Positions 14,460 through 22,103 of a stretch of 39,674 bases of DNA are shown piece by piece. Under the pieces are notes generated by a model. The model worked only from the letters and a program-made list of their open reading frames with translations, searched no databases and had not been told where the DNA came from. The stretch lies in assembly GCA_016188575.1 (NCBI GenBank), contig JACPHN010000237.1:1-39674 (forward strand), in the 5' to 3' direction. The stretch's first letter is position 1. The number at the start of each line of letters is the position of its first letter. Source of the stretch: Candidatus Schekmanbacteria bacterium (GTDB lineage Bacteria; CSSED10-310; JACPHN01). Position numbers and translations under genes: made by a program.

Positions 14460-17165
14460 ATGCCTGAGCTATTAGCTCCCGCGGGGGGGCGCGAACAGTT
14501 TCTCGCGGCATTGACCGCTGGGGCCGACGCCGTCTATCTTGGCCTGCGGTCGTATAACGCGCGGGCGCGCGCGGAGAACTTCGCGCTGGCTGATCTTCTC
14601 GAGCTCGTACCCCTCGCACATTCGCGGCGGATGCGCGTCTACGTGACCGTCAACGTCGTCGTGAAGGAGCACGAGCTCGAGCCGCTTTGCCGCGTGCTCG
14701 CCGAGCTGACCGCACTGGCCGTGGACGCGATAATTGTCCAGGACCTGGGCGTCATGCGGCTGGCGCGACGGCACTTCCCGACACTACGTGTGCACGCTTC
14801 GACGCAGCTTGCCGTGCACAATGTCGAGGGCGCCCGTAAGGCGGCCGCACTTGGCTGCCGGCGCGTTGTCCTGGCTCGCGAGCTCACCGCTGCCGAAATC
14901 GCGCAGATTCGCACCGCGCTTCCTGCCGAGGAGTGCGAGCTCGAAGTTTTCTGCCACGGCAGCTTGTGCTACAGCTACTCCGGTCTGTGCCTGTTTAGTG
15001 GCGCCAACGACGCCCGCAGCGGAAATCGCGGCGAGTGTGCCTACACCTGCCGGCAACCTTTCCGGATCATCGGCGAGTCGAGCCAGAGCTTCCTGTTCAG
15101 TATGCGAGACCTCGACACCAGCGCTGATGTCGAGCTGCTGGTAAAGAGCGGCGCGGATGCGTTGAAGATCGAGGGAAGGAAGAAAGACGCCCAATACGTA
15201 GCAGTTGCGGTCGCTCGCTATCGGCGGAAGCTTGCCGAGCTTGCGCCGGAATCCTGGGAACGCCGCGTCGCTACCCCTACGGGCCAGGATATCCACACGC
15301 GCCGCAGCGAGGTGGGCGCAAAACCGCTGGGTGGCGGACTTGAGCCACGCGACCGCGGAACCGGGAGCCGGCGCGACAATATCGCTTGCCCGGTCGCGGC
15401 TCCGCCGCTGTTTACCGACGACGATGCCGCACTCACCTTCCAGCGGCGATCGACATCTCTGTTTGTCCGTGGAAGGCGCGGCGCAGCCGTAATTGATCTT
15501 GACAACCCCACCCATGTAGGTGTCCCCGTCGGGGTAATCGAAGGCACCACGCCGCGCTCAATTACTGTTCGCACCGCGGTTAGGCTCGAGCGCTTCGATG
15601 GCTTGCGCATCACGCCCGCGCCGGTGGTGACCGGCCAGCCTCGCGACGAAAACGCCGGAGACGAGTGCTCGGCGCGCGCTTGCGAAGACACCCTTGCGAC
15701 CGAGGGGCTGCGCTTCTCACTTCGCTGCATGTGGGTTGGCGGCCGGCGCGTGGCCACGGCCGCGCCAGGTAGCCTGGCAGAGATCGAGCTGCCCACCCCT
15801 GCAGCGCCTCCGCCCAAGACTGGCGACTTGCTCTACAAATGCAGGTCAGCGGATCTGCTGCGGCGAACGGTGCAAGCTGCCGTGCTTCCCCACGACTATC
15901 GCCTGCGGCCGCTGCGGCCGGTGGCCATCGCCGTGGTGATCGAACAGCGCGATGGCGAGCTACGAATCTCCGCACGTTCCGCCCTGGGCGGTCGCACCCT
16001 CGCTGCGGCCGAGATCGCGACTGCGGCGCACCGGCCGCGCCATCCAGGCCGGCTTGCGAAAGACATTGGCGAGCTCTTCGATCTCTTTGGCGACTATGGT
16101 TTCTCGGCGAGCTCACTGGACCTGGTCGGGGATACCGCGTGGTTTGTCCCAATTTCGACCCTGAAGGCTTTGAAGCGGGAGCTTGGAGAGCGCACGCGAG
16201 CCGCTTGGCAGACATGGATTGACGAGATGGCCGAGGCGGCCCGAGGCGCGTTCACGGCTCCCTTCTCAGCTTCCGCGGGGGGCCCGCCGGCCACGGCCGA
16301 CGCGGCTGGCCTCTGCGTGAAGATCGATCGCCTCGAGTACTTGGCAGTCCTGCGCCGCTTCTTGGGCGCACAGACGGGATGCCGAATCATCGAGGTGATT
16401 TTTGCGCCCAAACGCGGGCTCTTGAGCGGCGACTCCGTTCCGGCGGCGCTCGATCAGCTCGACGCATTCAGCCGCGAGCTCGGCACTCCGTACCGCCTCG
16501 CGTTGCCCAACGTTGTGCGCTCTTGGGATAGCGGCTACGTGAGATCCTGGGTGAGCATCGCCCAAGAACGCGGTTGCCGGCACTTCGAGGTCGGGAATCT
16601 GGGGAGCCTCGCGCTCTTGGAGAGCCGCGGCGCGCCTGCCGACAGCTACGACCTGAGCGCCGATTTCACTCTCTACGCGCTCAACAGCCAGGCGACGCAC
16701 GAGCTTCGCGACCTGGGATTTCGAGCGGTTACTCTCAGCGTCGAGGACGATCTCGAAAACATTGCGGCACATCTCGAGCGCTGGCCGCGCGGGGTGAGAC
16801 CCATCGTTATTGTATACACAGATACGCCGCTCTTCGTGGCCGAAGCGTGCACGCTCGCGGCGCTACACGGTGGGTGCGCGGGACCGCAAGTTTGCCGATA
16901 CCGGGAGTTGGAGATCGAGAATCCCGCAGGCGAGTGCTTTGTCGTCGCGCACGAGCAATGTCGTTCGGTGGTCTACGCGCGCCGGCCGTACAGTATCGCG
17001 CATCGGCGTGCGGCCTGGCTGGCGCTTGGGGTGCGTGACTGCCGTGTGGACTTCCTAGTGCGGCGGTATGACGCTGATGAGGTTGGCGCGGTGCTGGGCG
17101 CGGTCCTGAGCGGGCGCATGGTTGCCGGCTCCCATGCCGCCAACTTTGATGGTCGCCTGAAATGA
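14460..17165 (+). CDS. U32 family protein (RlhA/YhbU-type) with long C-terminal extension
   Basis: A 901-residue protein. The N-terminal third is a classic U32 barrel: MPELLAPAGGREQFLAAL, GADAVYLGLRSYNARA, LGVMRLARR, RVHASTQLAVHN and the signature ELEVFCHGSLCYSYSGLC with SGNRGECAYTCRQPF, holding the conserved cysteines. A DALKIEGRKKDAQYVA segment follows, then a less conserved middle (DUF3656-like in position) and a C-terminal region with more cysteines (GGCAGPQVCRY, EQCRSVVY, RDCRVDF). U32 members YdcP/RlhA, TrhP and UbiU/V are now known as RNA or ubiquinone hydroxylation enzymes, not proteases. RlhA has about 650 residues, so this one is longer. It sits between the two T3SS arms. The start at 14460 matches the barrel's beginning, though no strong ribosome-binding site is visible. 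Confidence 0.88.
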   Translation: MPELLAPAGGREQFLAALTAGADAVYLGLRSYNARARAENFALADLLELVPLAHSRRMRVYVTVNVVVKEHELEPLCRVLAELTALAVDAIIVQDLGVMRLARRHFPTLRVHASTQLAVHNVEGARKAAALGCRRVVLARELTAAEIAQIRTALPAEECELEVFCHGSLCYSYSGLCLFSGANDARSGNRGECAYTCRQPFRIIGESSQSFLFSMRDLDTSADVELLVKSGADALKIEGRKKDAQYVAVAVARYRRKLAELAPESWERRVATPTGQDIHTRRSEVGAKPLGGGLEPRDRGTGSRRDNIACPVAAPPLFTDDDAALTFQRRSTSLFVRGRRGAAVIDLDNPTHVGVPVGVIEGTTPRSITVRTAVRLERFDGLRITPAPVVTGQPRDENAGDECSARACEDTLATEGLRFSLRCMWVGGRRVATAAPGSLAEIELPTPAAPPPKTGDLLYKCRSADLLRRTVQAAVLPHDYRLRPLRPVAIAVVIEQRDGELRISARSALGGRTLAAAEIATAAHRPRHPGRLAKDIGELFDLFGDYGFSASSLDLVGDTAWFVPISTLKALKRELGERTRAAWQTWIDEMAEAARGAFTAPFSASAGGPPATADAAGLCVKIDRLEYLAVLRRFLGAQTGCRIIEVIFAPKRGLLSGDSVPAALDQLDAFSRELGTPYRLALPNVVRSWDSGYVRSWVSIAQERGCRHFEVGNLGSLALLESRGAPADSYDLSADFTLYALNSQATHELRDLGFRAVTLSVEDDLENIAAHLERWPRGVRPIVIVYTDTPLFVAEACTLAALHGGCAGPQVCRYRELEIENPAGECFVVAHEQCRSVVYARRPYSIAHRRAAWLALGVRDCRVDFLVRRYDADEVGAVLGAVLSGRMVAGSHAANFDGRLK

Positions 17166-17196
17166 CCCGGAAAGCGGCGCCGGCGTCTGCCGCGCG

Positions 17197-17225
17197 TTGA
17201 CCGCATGCGCGCCTGGCACTAGACT
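17197..17225 (+). promoter_or_regulatory. Candidate promoter of the small protein/sigma factor unit
   Basis: TTGACC (17197-17202), a 17-bp spacer and TAGACT (17220-17225). The -10 is the same hexamer as in the promoter at 27062-27090. Transcription would start near 17232 and leave a leader of about 155 bases before ATG 17387. Confidence 0.55.
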
Positions 17226-17386
17226 GAATGGTACCTATTTCTCAAGGTGCTGCCGCCACCACGAAACTTCCGGCACGCGCTGTCGATAACCTTACTGAAC
17301 GCAGGACGGATGGACCAGAAGGTCGGCTCACCTGTCCAGGCAAACGAAGTCGGGGAAAGCCGCAGCCAAACCAGGTTTGGAGAAAC

Positions 17387-17791
17387 ATGAAAATCGACTC
17401 AGGAAGCAGGATACCGCAGCTCCCGGAATGGCCCGAGCTGCCGAGCGCAGAGGAAGTGCAGCGGAAGTCGGTCGGGGGAAGTTTCTCAGCGGAGCTCGAG
17501 GCACTGTCGACGGCGGAAGAGATTGGGGCGAGCGCGAGCGCAAGCCCGGGCCCGGACTTGACGGCACTTCGTGCGAAACTGGCGGCAATCGATCCGACGG
17601 TCTGCGATACCCAAGACCAGGCCGTTCAGCTCGTCGTGGAATCTGCTCTGGAGGCGCACCGGGCGCTCAACGAGCTCTCACCAGAGCAACGCCAGGATCT
17701 TCGCGAAGCGCTTGTTGAGTTTCTCGACGCGGATCCGGACATGAAGCAGAGAATCCAGCGAGTCGTCGCACGAGTGGTGCAAGAGACTTGA
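17387..17791 (+). CDS. Small helical protein upstream of the T3SS sigma factor; possible FlgM-like anti-sigma
   Basis: 134 residues starting MKIDSGSRIPQLPEWPELP, with a Pro/Ser/Glu-rich, probably disordered N-terminal half and a helical C-terminal half (AVQLVVESALEAHRALNELS, then RQDLREALVEFLDADPDMKQ). I do not recognise the family. It lies 188 bases before the FliA-type sigma factor gene on the same strand. Flagellar FlgM anti-sigma factors share this layout (MKI start, disordered N-terminus, C-terminal helices that bind sigma-28) and are exported by the secretion machine. An anti-sigma role is therefore an attractive guess, but a chaperone or substrate is equally compatible. The start has TTGGAG 4-5 bases upstream; an in-frame ATG at 17228 would lie at the promoter's expected start site. 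Confidence 0.7.
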   Translation: MKIDSGSRIPQLPEWPELPSAEEVQRKSVGGSFSAELEALSTAEEIGASASASPGPDLTALRAKLAAIDPTVCDTQDQAVQLVVESALEAHRALNELSPEQRQDLREALVEFLDADPDMKQRIQRVVARVVQET

Positions 17792-17838
17792 AGCGCACGT
17801 GTTTGCTTAGCAACAAAGGCGGCGGTAAGACGCTGCCA

Positions 17839-17867
17839 GGAGCCGCCGGGAGGTGGCTCCGCGGCGG
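17839..17867 (+). terminator. Overlapping hairpins between the small gene and the sigma factor gene
   Basis: GGAGCC (17839-17844) pairs with GGCTCC (17855-17860), and CCGCCG (17843-17848) pairs with CGGCGG (17862-17867). The two stems share bases and exclude one another. There is no T-run, so this may be an attenuator-like fold or a weak terminator. Confidence 0.35.
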
Positions 17868-17902
17868 TGTGTGCCGCGCGCGGACAGACGGTGCGCCTCC
17901 GG

Positions 17903-17931
17903 TTGCACGCGATAGGAATGGTCGATACACT
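17903..17931 (+). promoter_or_regulatory. Weak candidate promoter of the sigma factor gene
   Basis: TTGCAC (17903-17908), a 17-bp spacer and TACACT (17926-17931). The -35 matches only 3 of 6 and the -10 4 of 6. It would start transcription near 17938, about 40 bases before the sigma factor start. Confidence 0.3.
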
Positions 17932-17978
17932 GTCACTGTGCGGAGGCGAACCGGATCAGGAGAGAGGCAAAGCGTGGC

Positions 17979-18677
17979 GTGGTAGGGGTAGCCTTGATCG
18001 ACCGCGACAGAATGATTGAAGAATATGTGCCCTATGTGCGTGCAATCGCTGGAAAGGTGGCGAGCACCATATCTCGGTCAATCGACTTCGACGACTTGGT
18101 GGGATTTGGCAAGATCGGGTTGGTCGAGGCCGCGGATCGTTTTGATCCTCGCTATGGCGCCGATTTCAAGACCTTTGCCTACTATCGGATCCGGGGTGCC
18201 ATCTATGACGGCCTGCGCGGCATGGGGTGGCTGCGCCCGACCGAATACGCGCGGTTCAAGTTTGAGCGCGGCGCAGGTAACCTCATGGGAAACCTTGCCG
18301 ATCGCGGTATCTCCAGCGAGCGCGGAAGCCTTGGCGAGGAAGTTCAGGCGATCAGTGACGTCGTCCGGTCGCTTGCTTCGATCTTTGTGGTGTCGATGGA
18401 ATCGGTTGGGTGCTACGATGCTCCCGACGTTCCTGAGGGCCGGCCGGATACCATCCTGTCACGGACCGAGCTGGTGGGCTTGGTTCGCAAGGCAATTGAG
18501 GAGCTGCCGGACAAAGAGAGAGAGCTTATTCGACTCTACTACTATGAAGAGAAAACCCTGCAGGAAGTGGGAGAGGAACTGGGGCTGAGTAAGTCCTGGG
18601 TTTCCCGGCTCCACAGCCGCGCTGTCGAACGGCTAACGGCAGTGCTGAGCCAAGCCGGCGTTTACGACGCCGAATGA
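17979..18677 (+). CDS. FliA/WhiG-type (sigma-28 family) sigma factor of the T3SS locus
   Basis: 232 residues with the group 3 sigma layout. Region 2 has VPYVRAIAGKVASTI, IDFDDLVGFGKIGLVEAADR, FKTFAYYRIRGAIYDGLRGM, followed by WLRPTEYARFK. Region 4 has EELPDKERELIRLYYYEEKT and the helix-turn-helix LQEVGEELGLSKSWVSRLHS. This is the FliA signature and length (239 in E. coli), not an ECF factor. No flagellar gene is present, and the next gene, 93 bases downstream, begins the sctI-P run, so it probably drives T3SS genes. Start GTG 17979 has AGGAGAGAGG about 10 bases upstream; ATG 18012 is a possible shorter start. Confidence 0.9.
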   Translation: MVGVALIDRDRMIEEYVPYVRAIAGKVASTISRSIDFDDLVGFGKIGLVEAADRFDPRYGADFKTFAYYRIRGAIYDGLRGMGWLRPTEYARFKFERGAGNLMGNLADRGISSERGSLGEEVQAISDVVRSLASIFVVSMESVGCYDAPDVPEGRPDTILSRTELVGLVRKAIEELPDKERELIRLYYYEEKTLQEVGEELGLSKSWVSRLHSRAVERLTAVLSQAGVYDAE

Positions 18678-18770
18678 AGAACGCTTGCGGGGCGAAACGC
18701 GTACGGGTAAATTGGGAAATAGCAGGTGGCTCGGCGCCGATCGCTGCCGAGCACAGGAAGGGAGGCCATC

Positions 18771-19262
18771 ATGGTCGACATTAGTGCACTCGGCGGGCCG
18801 GCAGCGGCAGGCGTCGACATCGCGAAGCAGGCAAGCGAGCAGTCCGTCAAGGACCAATTTTCAAAGTTTGACGAGATGATGTTGCACCGGCAGGGCGAAT
18901 CGCCTGAGGTCGACCAGATCCAGCAGGCGCAGCCGCAGCAGCAGAATGAGGCAGTCGCGGCGCCGGAGCGCATCGACCAGCCCGTCGAGGAGGTCCAGAA
19001 GACGAGCGAAGCGCAAATGCAGCGCATCTCGGACACGGCGAAGAAGGACCCGATCGCCCAGGTCTTGCAGGACCTTTCCTCCGGACACCGGAAACTGGAC
19101 CGCCTCGTAGAGCTCGCGTCGAGCAATACGCAGCTCTCGCCCACGCAGATGATCGCAGTGCAGGCCGGTGTCAACAAGATCACGGAAGAGCTCGAGATGG
19201 CAAGCAAAGTCGTCGAAAACGCCGTCTCTGGCTTCAAACAGACGATGCAGCAGCAAATCTGA
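18771..19262 (+). CDS. sctI: Type III secretion inner rod protein SctI (YscI/HrpB family)
   Basis: 163 residues. The N-terminal part is variable and Gln/Glu-rich. The C-terminal 45 residues carry the rod-protein signature: SPTQMIAVQAGVNKITEELE, then ASKVVENAVSGFKQTMQQQI, the pattern in which YscI/MxiI/HrpB rods end with two amphipathic helices and a polar tail. The rod links the export gate to the needle inside the basal body. It is longer than YscI (115 residues). Start 18771 is well supported by GGAGG 5 bases upstream. It directly precedes the sctJ lipoprotein gene, as yscI precedes yscJ in Yersinia. Confidence 0.88.
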   Translation: MVDISALGGPAAAGVDIAKQASEQSVKDQFSKFDEMMLHRQGESPEVDQIQQAQPQQQNEAVAAPERIDQPVEEVQKTSEAQMQRISDTAKKDPIAQVLQDLSSGHRKLDRLVELASSNTQLSPTQMIAVQAGVNKITEELEMASKVVENAVSGFKQTMQQQI

Positions 19263-19321
19263 TTGGTCGTATCCCAAGCGTGAGCGTCTACTCCGTCATC
19301 CCGTTGTCGTTGGGGGAAGAT

Positions 19322-20185
19322 ATGCATATGTGCCAGGGAGGCAGACTCCGCCGACAATGCGTATTGCTTGTCGTCGGATTGCTGCTGGTGGTGTCGTCGT
19401 CTGGTTGCAAGAAGACCATTCAGGAAGGACTGACGGAGGAAGAAGCAAACCTCATTTTGGTGAAGCTAAAAGAGAACAACGTTCTCGGCGAGAAGATTGC
19501 GGCAGGGGAGGAGGGCTTCGCTATTCAGGTGCCAAAGGACGACATCGCATCTGCATTGAGAATCATGGAAGATTCCAATCTCCCACGCAAACCATACCTG
19601 GGAATAGCGGACGTCTTTCCGGCAGGTGACCTCATCCCCACAGAAACCACAGAGAAGTTGCGCGCGCTGATGGCACTGCAAGGTGAGCTCGCCAACACCA
19701 TCATGCGCATCGAGGGAGTGATTGACGCCAGAGTCCACGTGGCGCTGCCAGAAGCAGACCCGCTGGCTGACCCGGACAAACCTGCGTCGAAGCCGAAAGC
19801 TTCTGTTCTCGTCAAGATTCGCGAGGGAACGAGCGTGAAGGTCGACCAGATCCAGAAGATCGTCGCCAACGCCGTTGACGGTCTCGACAATGCCTCTGTG
19901 GACGTCATGCCGACAGAGATCACATCCGTGAAAGTCACGGATGGCTCGGCGGAGTCTGTTCGCGTGCTGACCATCGAAGTCTTGGTAGGGAGTGCTTCTC
20001 GCCTGCGCGTGGTGCTTATCTGTACCGCATTGCTCGTGCTTGTCGCCGGTGGTGTTGCCGTGTGGTCGGCCCTGATGATGGGAGGCGCGCGCCGCGAGGC
20101 GGCGCGGTTGCGCGCGGAACGTGAGGCGCTGCGCGCGAAAATGGGCAAGTATCTCAAGCGACCCGCTACGGAGCGCGTTTCCTGA
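19322..20185 (+). CDS. sctJ: Type III secretion inner-membrane ring lipoprotein SctJ
   Basis: 287 residues. The N-terminus has positive charges, a hydrophobic stretch (CVLLVVGLLLVVSSSGC) and a lipidation Cys at about residue 29. Two ring-building domains of the YscJ/PrgK/FliF family follow: TEEEANLILVKLKENNVLGE, GFAIQVPKDDIASALRIM, DLIPTETTEKLRALMALQGE, LANTIMRIEGVIDARVHVAL and KASVLVKIREG. A C-terminal membrane helix (VVLICTALLVLVAGGVAVW) and short cytoplasmic tail end the protein. The lipoprotein form with one C-terminal helix separates SctJ from the larger flagellar FliF, so this is a non-flagellar injectisome-type system. The start at 19322 has GGGGGAAG just upstream. Confidence 0.96.
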   Translation: MHMCQGGRLRRQCVLLVVGLLLVVSSSGCKKTIQEGLTEEEANLILVKLKENNVLGEKIAAGEEGFAIQVPKDDIASALRIMEDSNLPRKPYLGIADVFPAGDLIPTETTEKLRALMALQGELANTIMRIEGVIDARVHVALPEADPLADPDKPASKPKASVLVKIREGTSVKVDQIQKIVANAVDGLDNASVDVMPTEITSVKVTDGSAESVRVLTIEVLVGSASRLRVVLICTALLVLVAGGVAVWSALMMGGARREAARLRAEREALRAKMGKYLKRPATERVS

Positions 20186-20258
20186 GGTCGCCTACGAAAC
20201 GAACAGGGTGCGTGGCTGGGGCGGTAGTTCTGCCCGGGCGCTCCGGCGCGGACCCGCT

Positions 20259-20276
20259 TGCCGGCTGATGCCGGCA
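20259..20276 (+). other. Hairpin between sctJ and the sctK-position gene
   Basis: TGCCGGC-TGAT-GCCGGCA is a perfect 7-bp stem with a 4-base loop in the 124-base gap between the two genes. It has no T-run. It may stabilise or adjust the ratio of upstream and downstream message. Confidence 0.5.
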
Positions 20277-20309
20277 TGATAACGGGGATATTCGCGGAAG
20301 CGAGGTCCG

Positions 20310-21311
20310 GTGAGTCTCTATGGACTTTCCAGGCGGCGAGCAGCGACGCTGCTGTTCGCCGTCCTCTTTGAAGGCGATCGCGCCAAGTCACTGGTGGAGC
20401 TGCTTCCCGAACGGGAGGCGGCGATCGTCAAGGAACACGTCAAGCGCTTGCTTGACGTTCCCAAGGACCGCCGACCCTCAGTCCTGCTACAGGAAATCCG
20501 CCGCCTCGCAAATCCCGGCAGCCGTGCGTTCCTGGAAGAGTTCCACCCCTCATGGATTGCGCACCTGCTGCGCAGCGAACCGGACATGGTCCGCGCTGCT
20601 GTTCTCGCGGTGTTGCCCCACCTTGGCGGCAACGGCGAGCTTCCGCCCCCAGCGGTGTCCGTGGCCAATCTCCCGGCCGAGATCTGTGAGCTCATTCGCG
20701 GGGACTTCGCCGGCAAGTTCCCTACCTGGCTCAGCGAGCTGAGCACGACCAGCTTTGACTTCGATGCCATCATGGGCGTCAGCCTCTCCATGCGCGAGCG
20801 GTTGGTCACCGACGTTGGCATGCAGCACCTTGCCATCGCCCTGCGCGGCGTGGAAAAGGCCGATCTCGCGCGCTTCCTGCGGCGCCTCTCCGCCCCGGAG
20901 CAGCGGGATTTGCTGCAGGTGCTCCGCGAGCTCACCGACATCTCCCTGCCGCAAGTCAAGGCTGCCCAGCAAAGCCTCCTCAACATGAACCTGGACAGTC
21001 AGGCTCCCGACGACATCGTCTGGCACGTCGGACTCTACCAACTCGCCGTCTCGCTCAGCCAGTCGCCTGCGGGCTATCGGCTTGCGCTCGCTTTCCGTCT
21101 ACCCTATCGATATGGAAGCCGCCTGCTCGAGCTGGGCGAGCAAATTCCGGTTCCCACCGGATTCGATCGCGCCACGGCCCGCAACGAGTTCGTCTCAGCG
21201 TTTCAGCGCCTCTTGCAGCGAGGCGCGGCTGACAAGGAGTGGGCGGCAGCCAAGGCCTCATTTGAAGCGATTCCCGATCCTCCCAAGGGCGACCCTGCCG
21301 GAGCAGGCTAG
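20310..21311 (+). CDS. SctK-position protein of the T3SS, with FliG-like segments
   Basis: 333 residues, no membrane segment, no signal peptide. It lies exactly where yscK lies, between sctJ and sctL. It is much longer than YscK (about 209 residues). Segments recall flagellar FliG: SLVELLPEREAAIVKEHVKR, FHPSWIAHLLRSEPDMVRAA (compare the FliG EHPQTIALLL motif) and DLARFLRRLSAPEQRDLLQV, followed by SLPQVKAAQQSLL. SctK proteins are thought to link the sorting platform to the inner ring, as FliG links the C-ring to FliF, so a FliG-related ancestry would make sense. The FliG resemblance is my reading and needs a profile search. Start GTG 20310 has GAGG 5 bases upstream; ATG alternatives are absent nearby. 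Confidence 0.7.
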   Translation: MSLYGLSRRRAATLLFAVLFEGDRAKSLVELLPEREAAIVKEHVKRLLDVPKDRRPSVLLQEIRRLANPGSRAFLEEFHPSWIAHLLRSEPDMVRAAVLAVLPHLGGNGELPPPAVSVANLPAEICELIRGDFAGKFPTWLSELSTTSFDFDAIMGVSLSMRERLVTDVGMQHLAIALRGVEKADLARFLRRLSAPEQRDLLQVLRELTDISLPQVKAAQQSLLNMNLDSQAPDDIVWHVGLYQLAVSLSQSPAGYRLALAFRLPYRYGSRLLELGEQIPVPTGFDRATARNEFVSAFQRLLQRGAADKEWAAAKASFEAIPDPPKGDPAGAG

Positions 21312-21368
21312 CCGGCGCCGGCCACACCATGGAACAGGCCCTCCAAAATAGCGAAAGAGCGATAAGCG

Positions 21369-22082
21369 ATGAGTGGACGAATTCTTCGGGGTGATCAGGC
21401 AAACATCAAGCCTGCAAGTCGTGACCGCCTTTCTTCGCAGCCTGCGGGCCCGCTCACCAAAGGCGTCATCGATTCCGAGGTCTACAACGCCCTGACCGAG
21501 GCGCGAGGGATAATAGAGGAGGCTGAGCGCGAAAAGGCCGCCATTCTCAGTGAGGCGCAGAACGAGCTTACTCAGGCGAAGGCTGACGCGGAGGCGATTC
21601 GCAAGCAAGCCGAGAGCGATGGCGAAGCGCAGCGCAAGGCGGGCTTCGAAGCGGGCCGCGAGGAAGGGCTCGCGCAGGTTACTGACCTCATGTTGGCGGC
21701 ACGTGAGGAGCGCGAGAAGTTCCTCAAGGAAGCTGAGGGCGACATCCTGGAGCTCTCGATGGGAGTCGCCCGCAAGATTATCGGCTATGCGATCCAACTC
21801 GAGCAGGCCGTGATCGTGGACATCGTCAGCCAGGCCATACAAACGGTCCGTCACCAGAAGGAGCTGGTGGTCCGCGTTCATCCGGAAGATCTCGCGGCCC
21901 TGGAGACCAGCCGACCGCGGCTCATGGGACTCCTGACGCGCGCACGGGACCTCGTCATCCGCGGCGATGAAGCGATCACCCGCGGAGGCTGCATGATCGA
22001 TTCCGAGATCGGGACCATCGATGCCAGACTGTCCACACAGCTCGATGTACTCAAGAAGGTTCTCATGCGTCGCCACGCATAG
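21369..22082 (+). CDS. sctL: Type III secretion stator protein SctL (FliH/YscL family)
   Basis: 237 residues. The N-terminal 50 residues are polar, followed by a long Ala/Glu/Arg coiled coil (GIIEEAEREKAAILSEAQNE, then AEAIRKQAESDGEAQRKAGF with the typical GFEAGREEGLAQ) and a C-terminal globular domain (GVARKIIGYAIQLEQAVIVD, ELVVRVHPEDLAAL, GGCMIDSEIGTIDARLSTQL). These are the hallmarks of FliH/SctL, which binds the export ATPase and restrains it in the sorting platform, similar to the V-type ATPase stator. The ATPase gene follows after 21 bases. The ribosome-binding site is weak (AAGAG). Confidence 0.95.
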   Translation: MSGRILRGDQANIKPASRDRLSSQPAGPLTKGVIDSEVYNALTEARGIIEEAEREKAAILSEAQNELTQAKADAEAIRKQAESDGEAQRKAGFEAGREEGLAQVTDLMLAAREEREKFLKEAEGDILELSMGVARKIIGYAIQLEQAVIVDIVSQAIQTVRHQKELVVRVHPEDLAALETSRPRLMGLLTRARDLVIRGDEAITRGGCMIDSEIGTIDARLSTQLDVLKKVLMRRHA

Positions 22083-22103
22083 CGGACTCGGGAGGTTAGG
22101 ACC

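Noticed and set aside
18708-18743. TAAA...GCCGATC upstream of sctI as a sigma-28 promoter
   Set aside because: The halves are separated by about 20 bases instead of 11, so the spacing does not fit.
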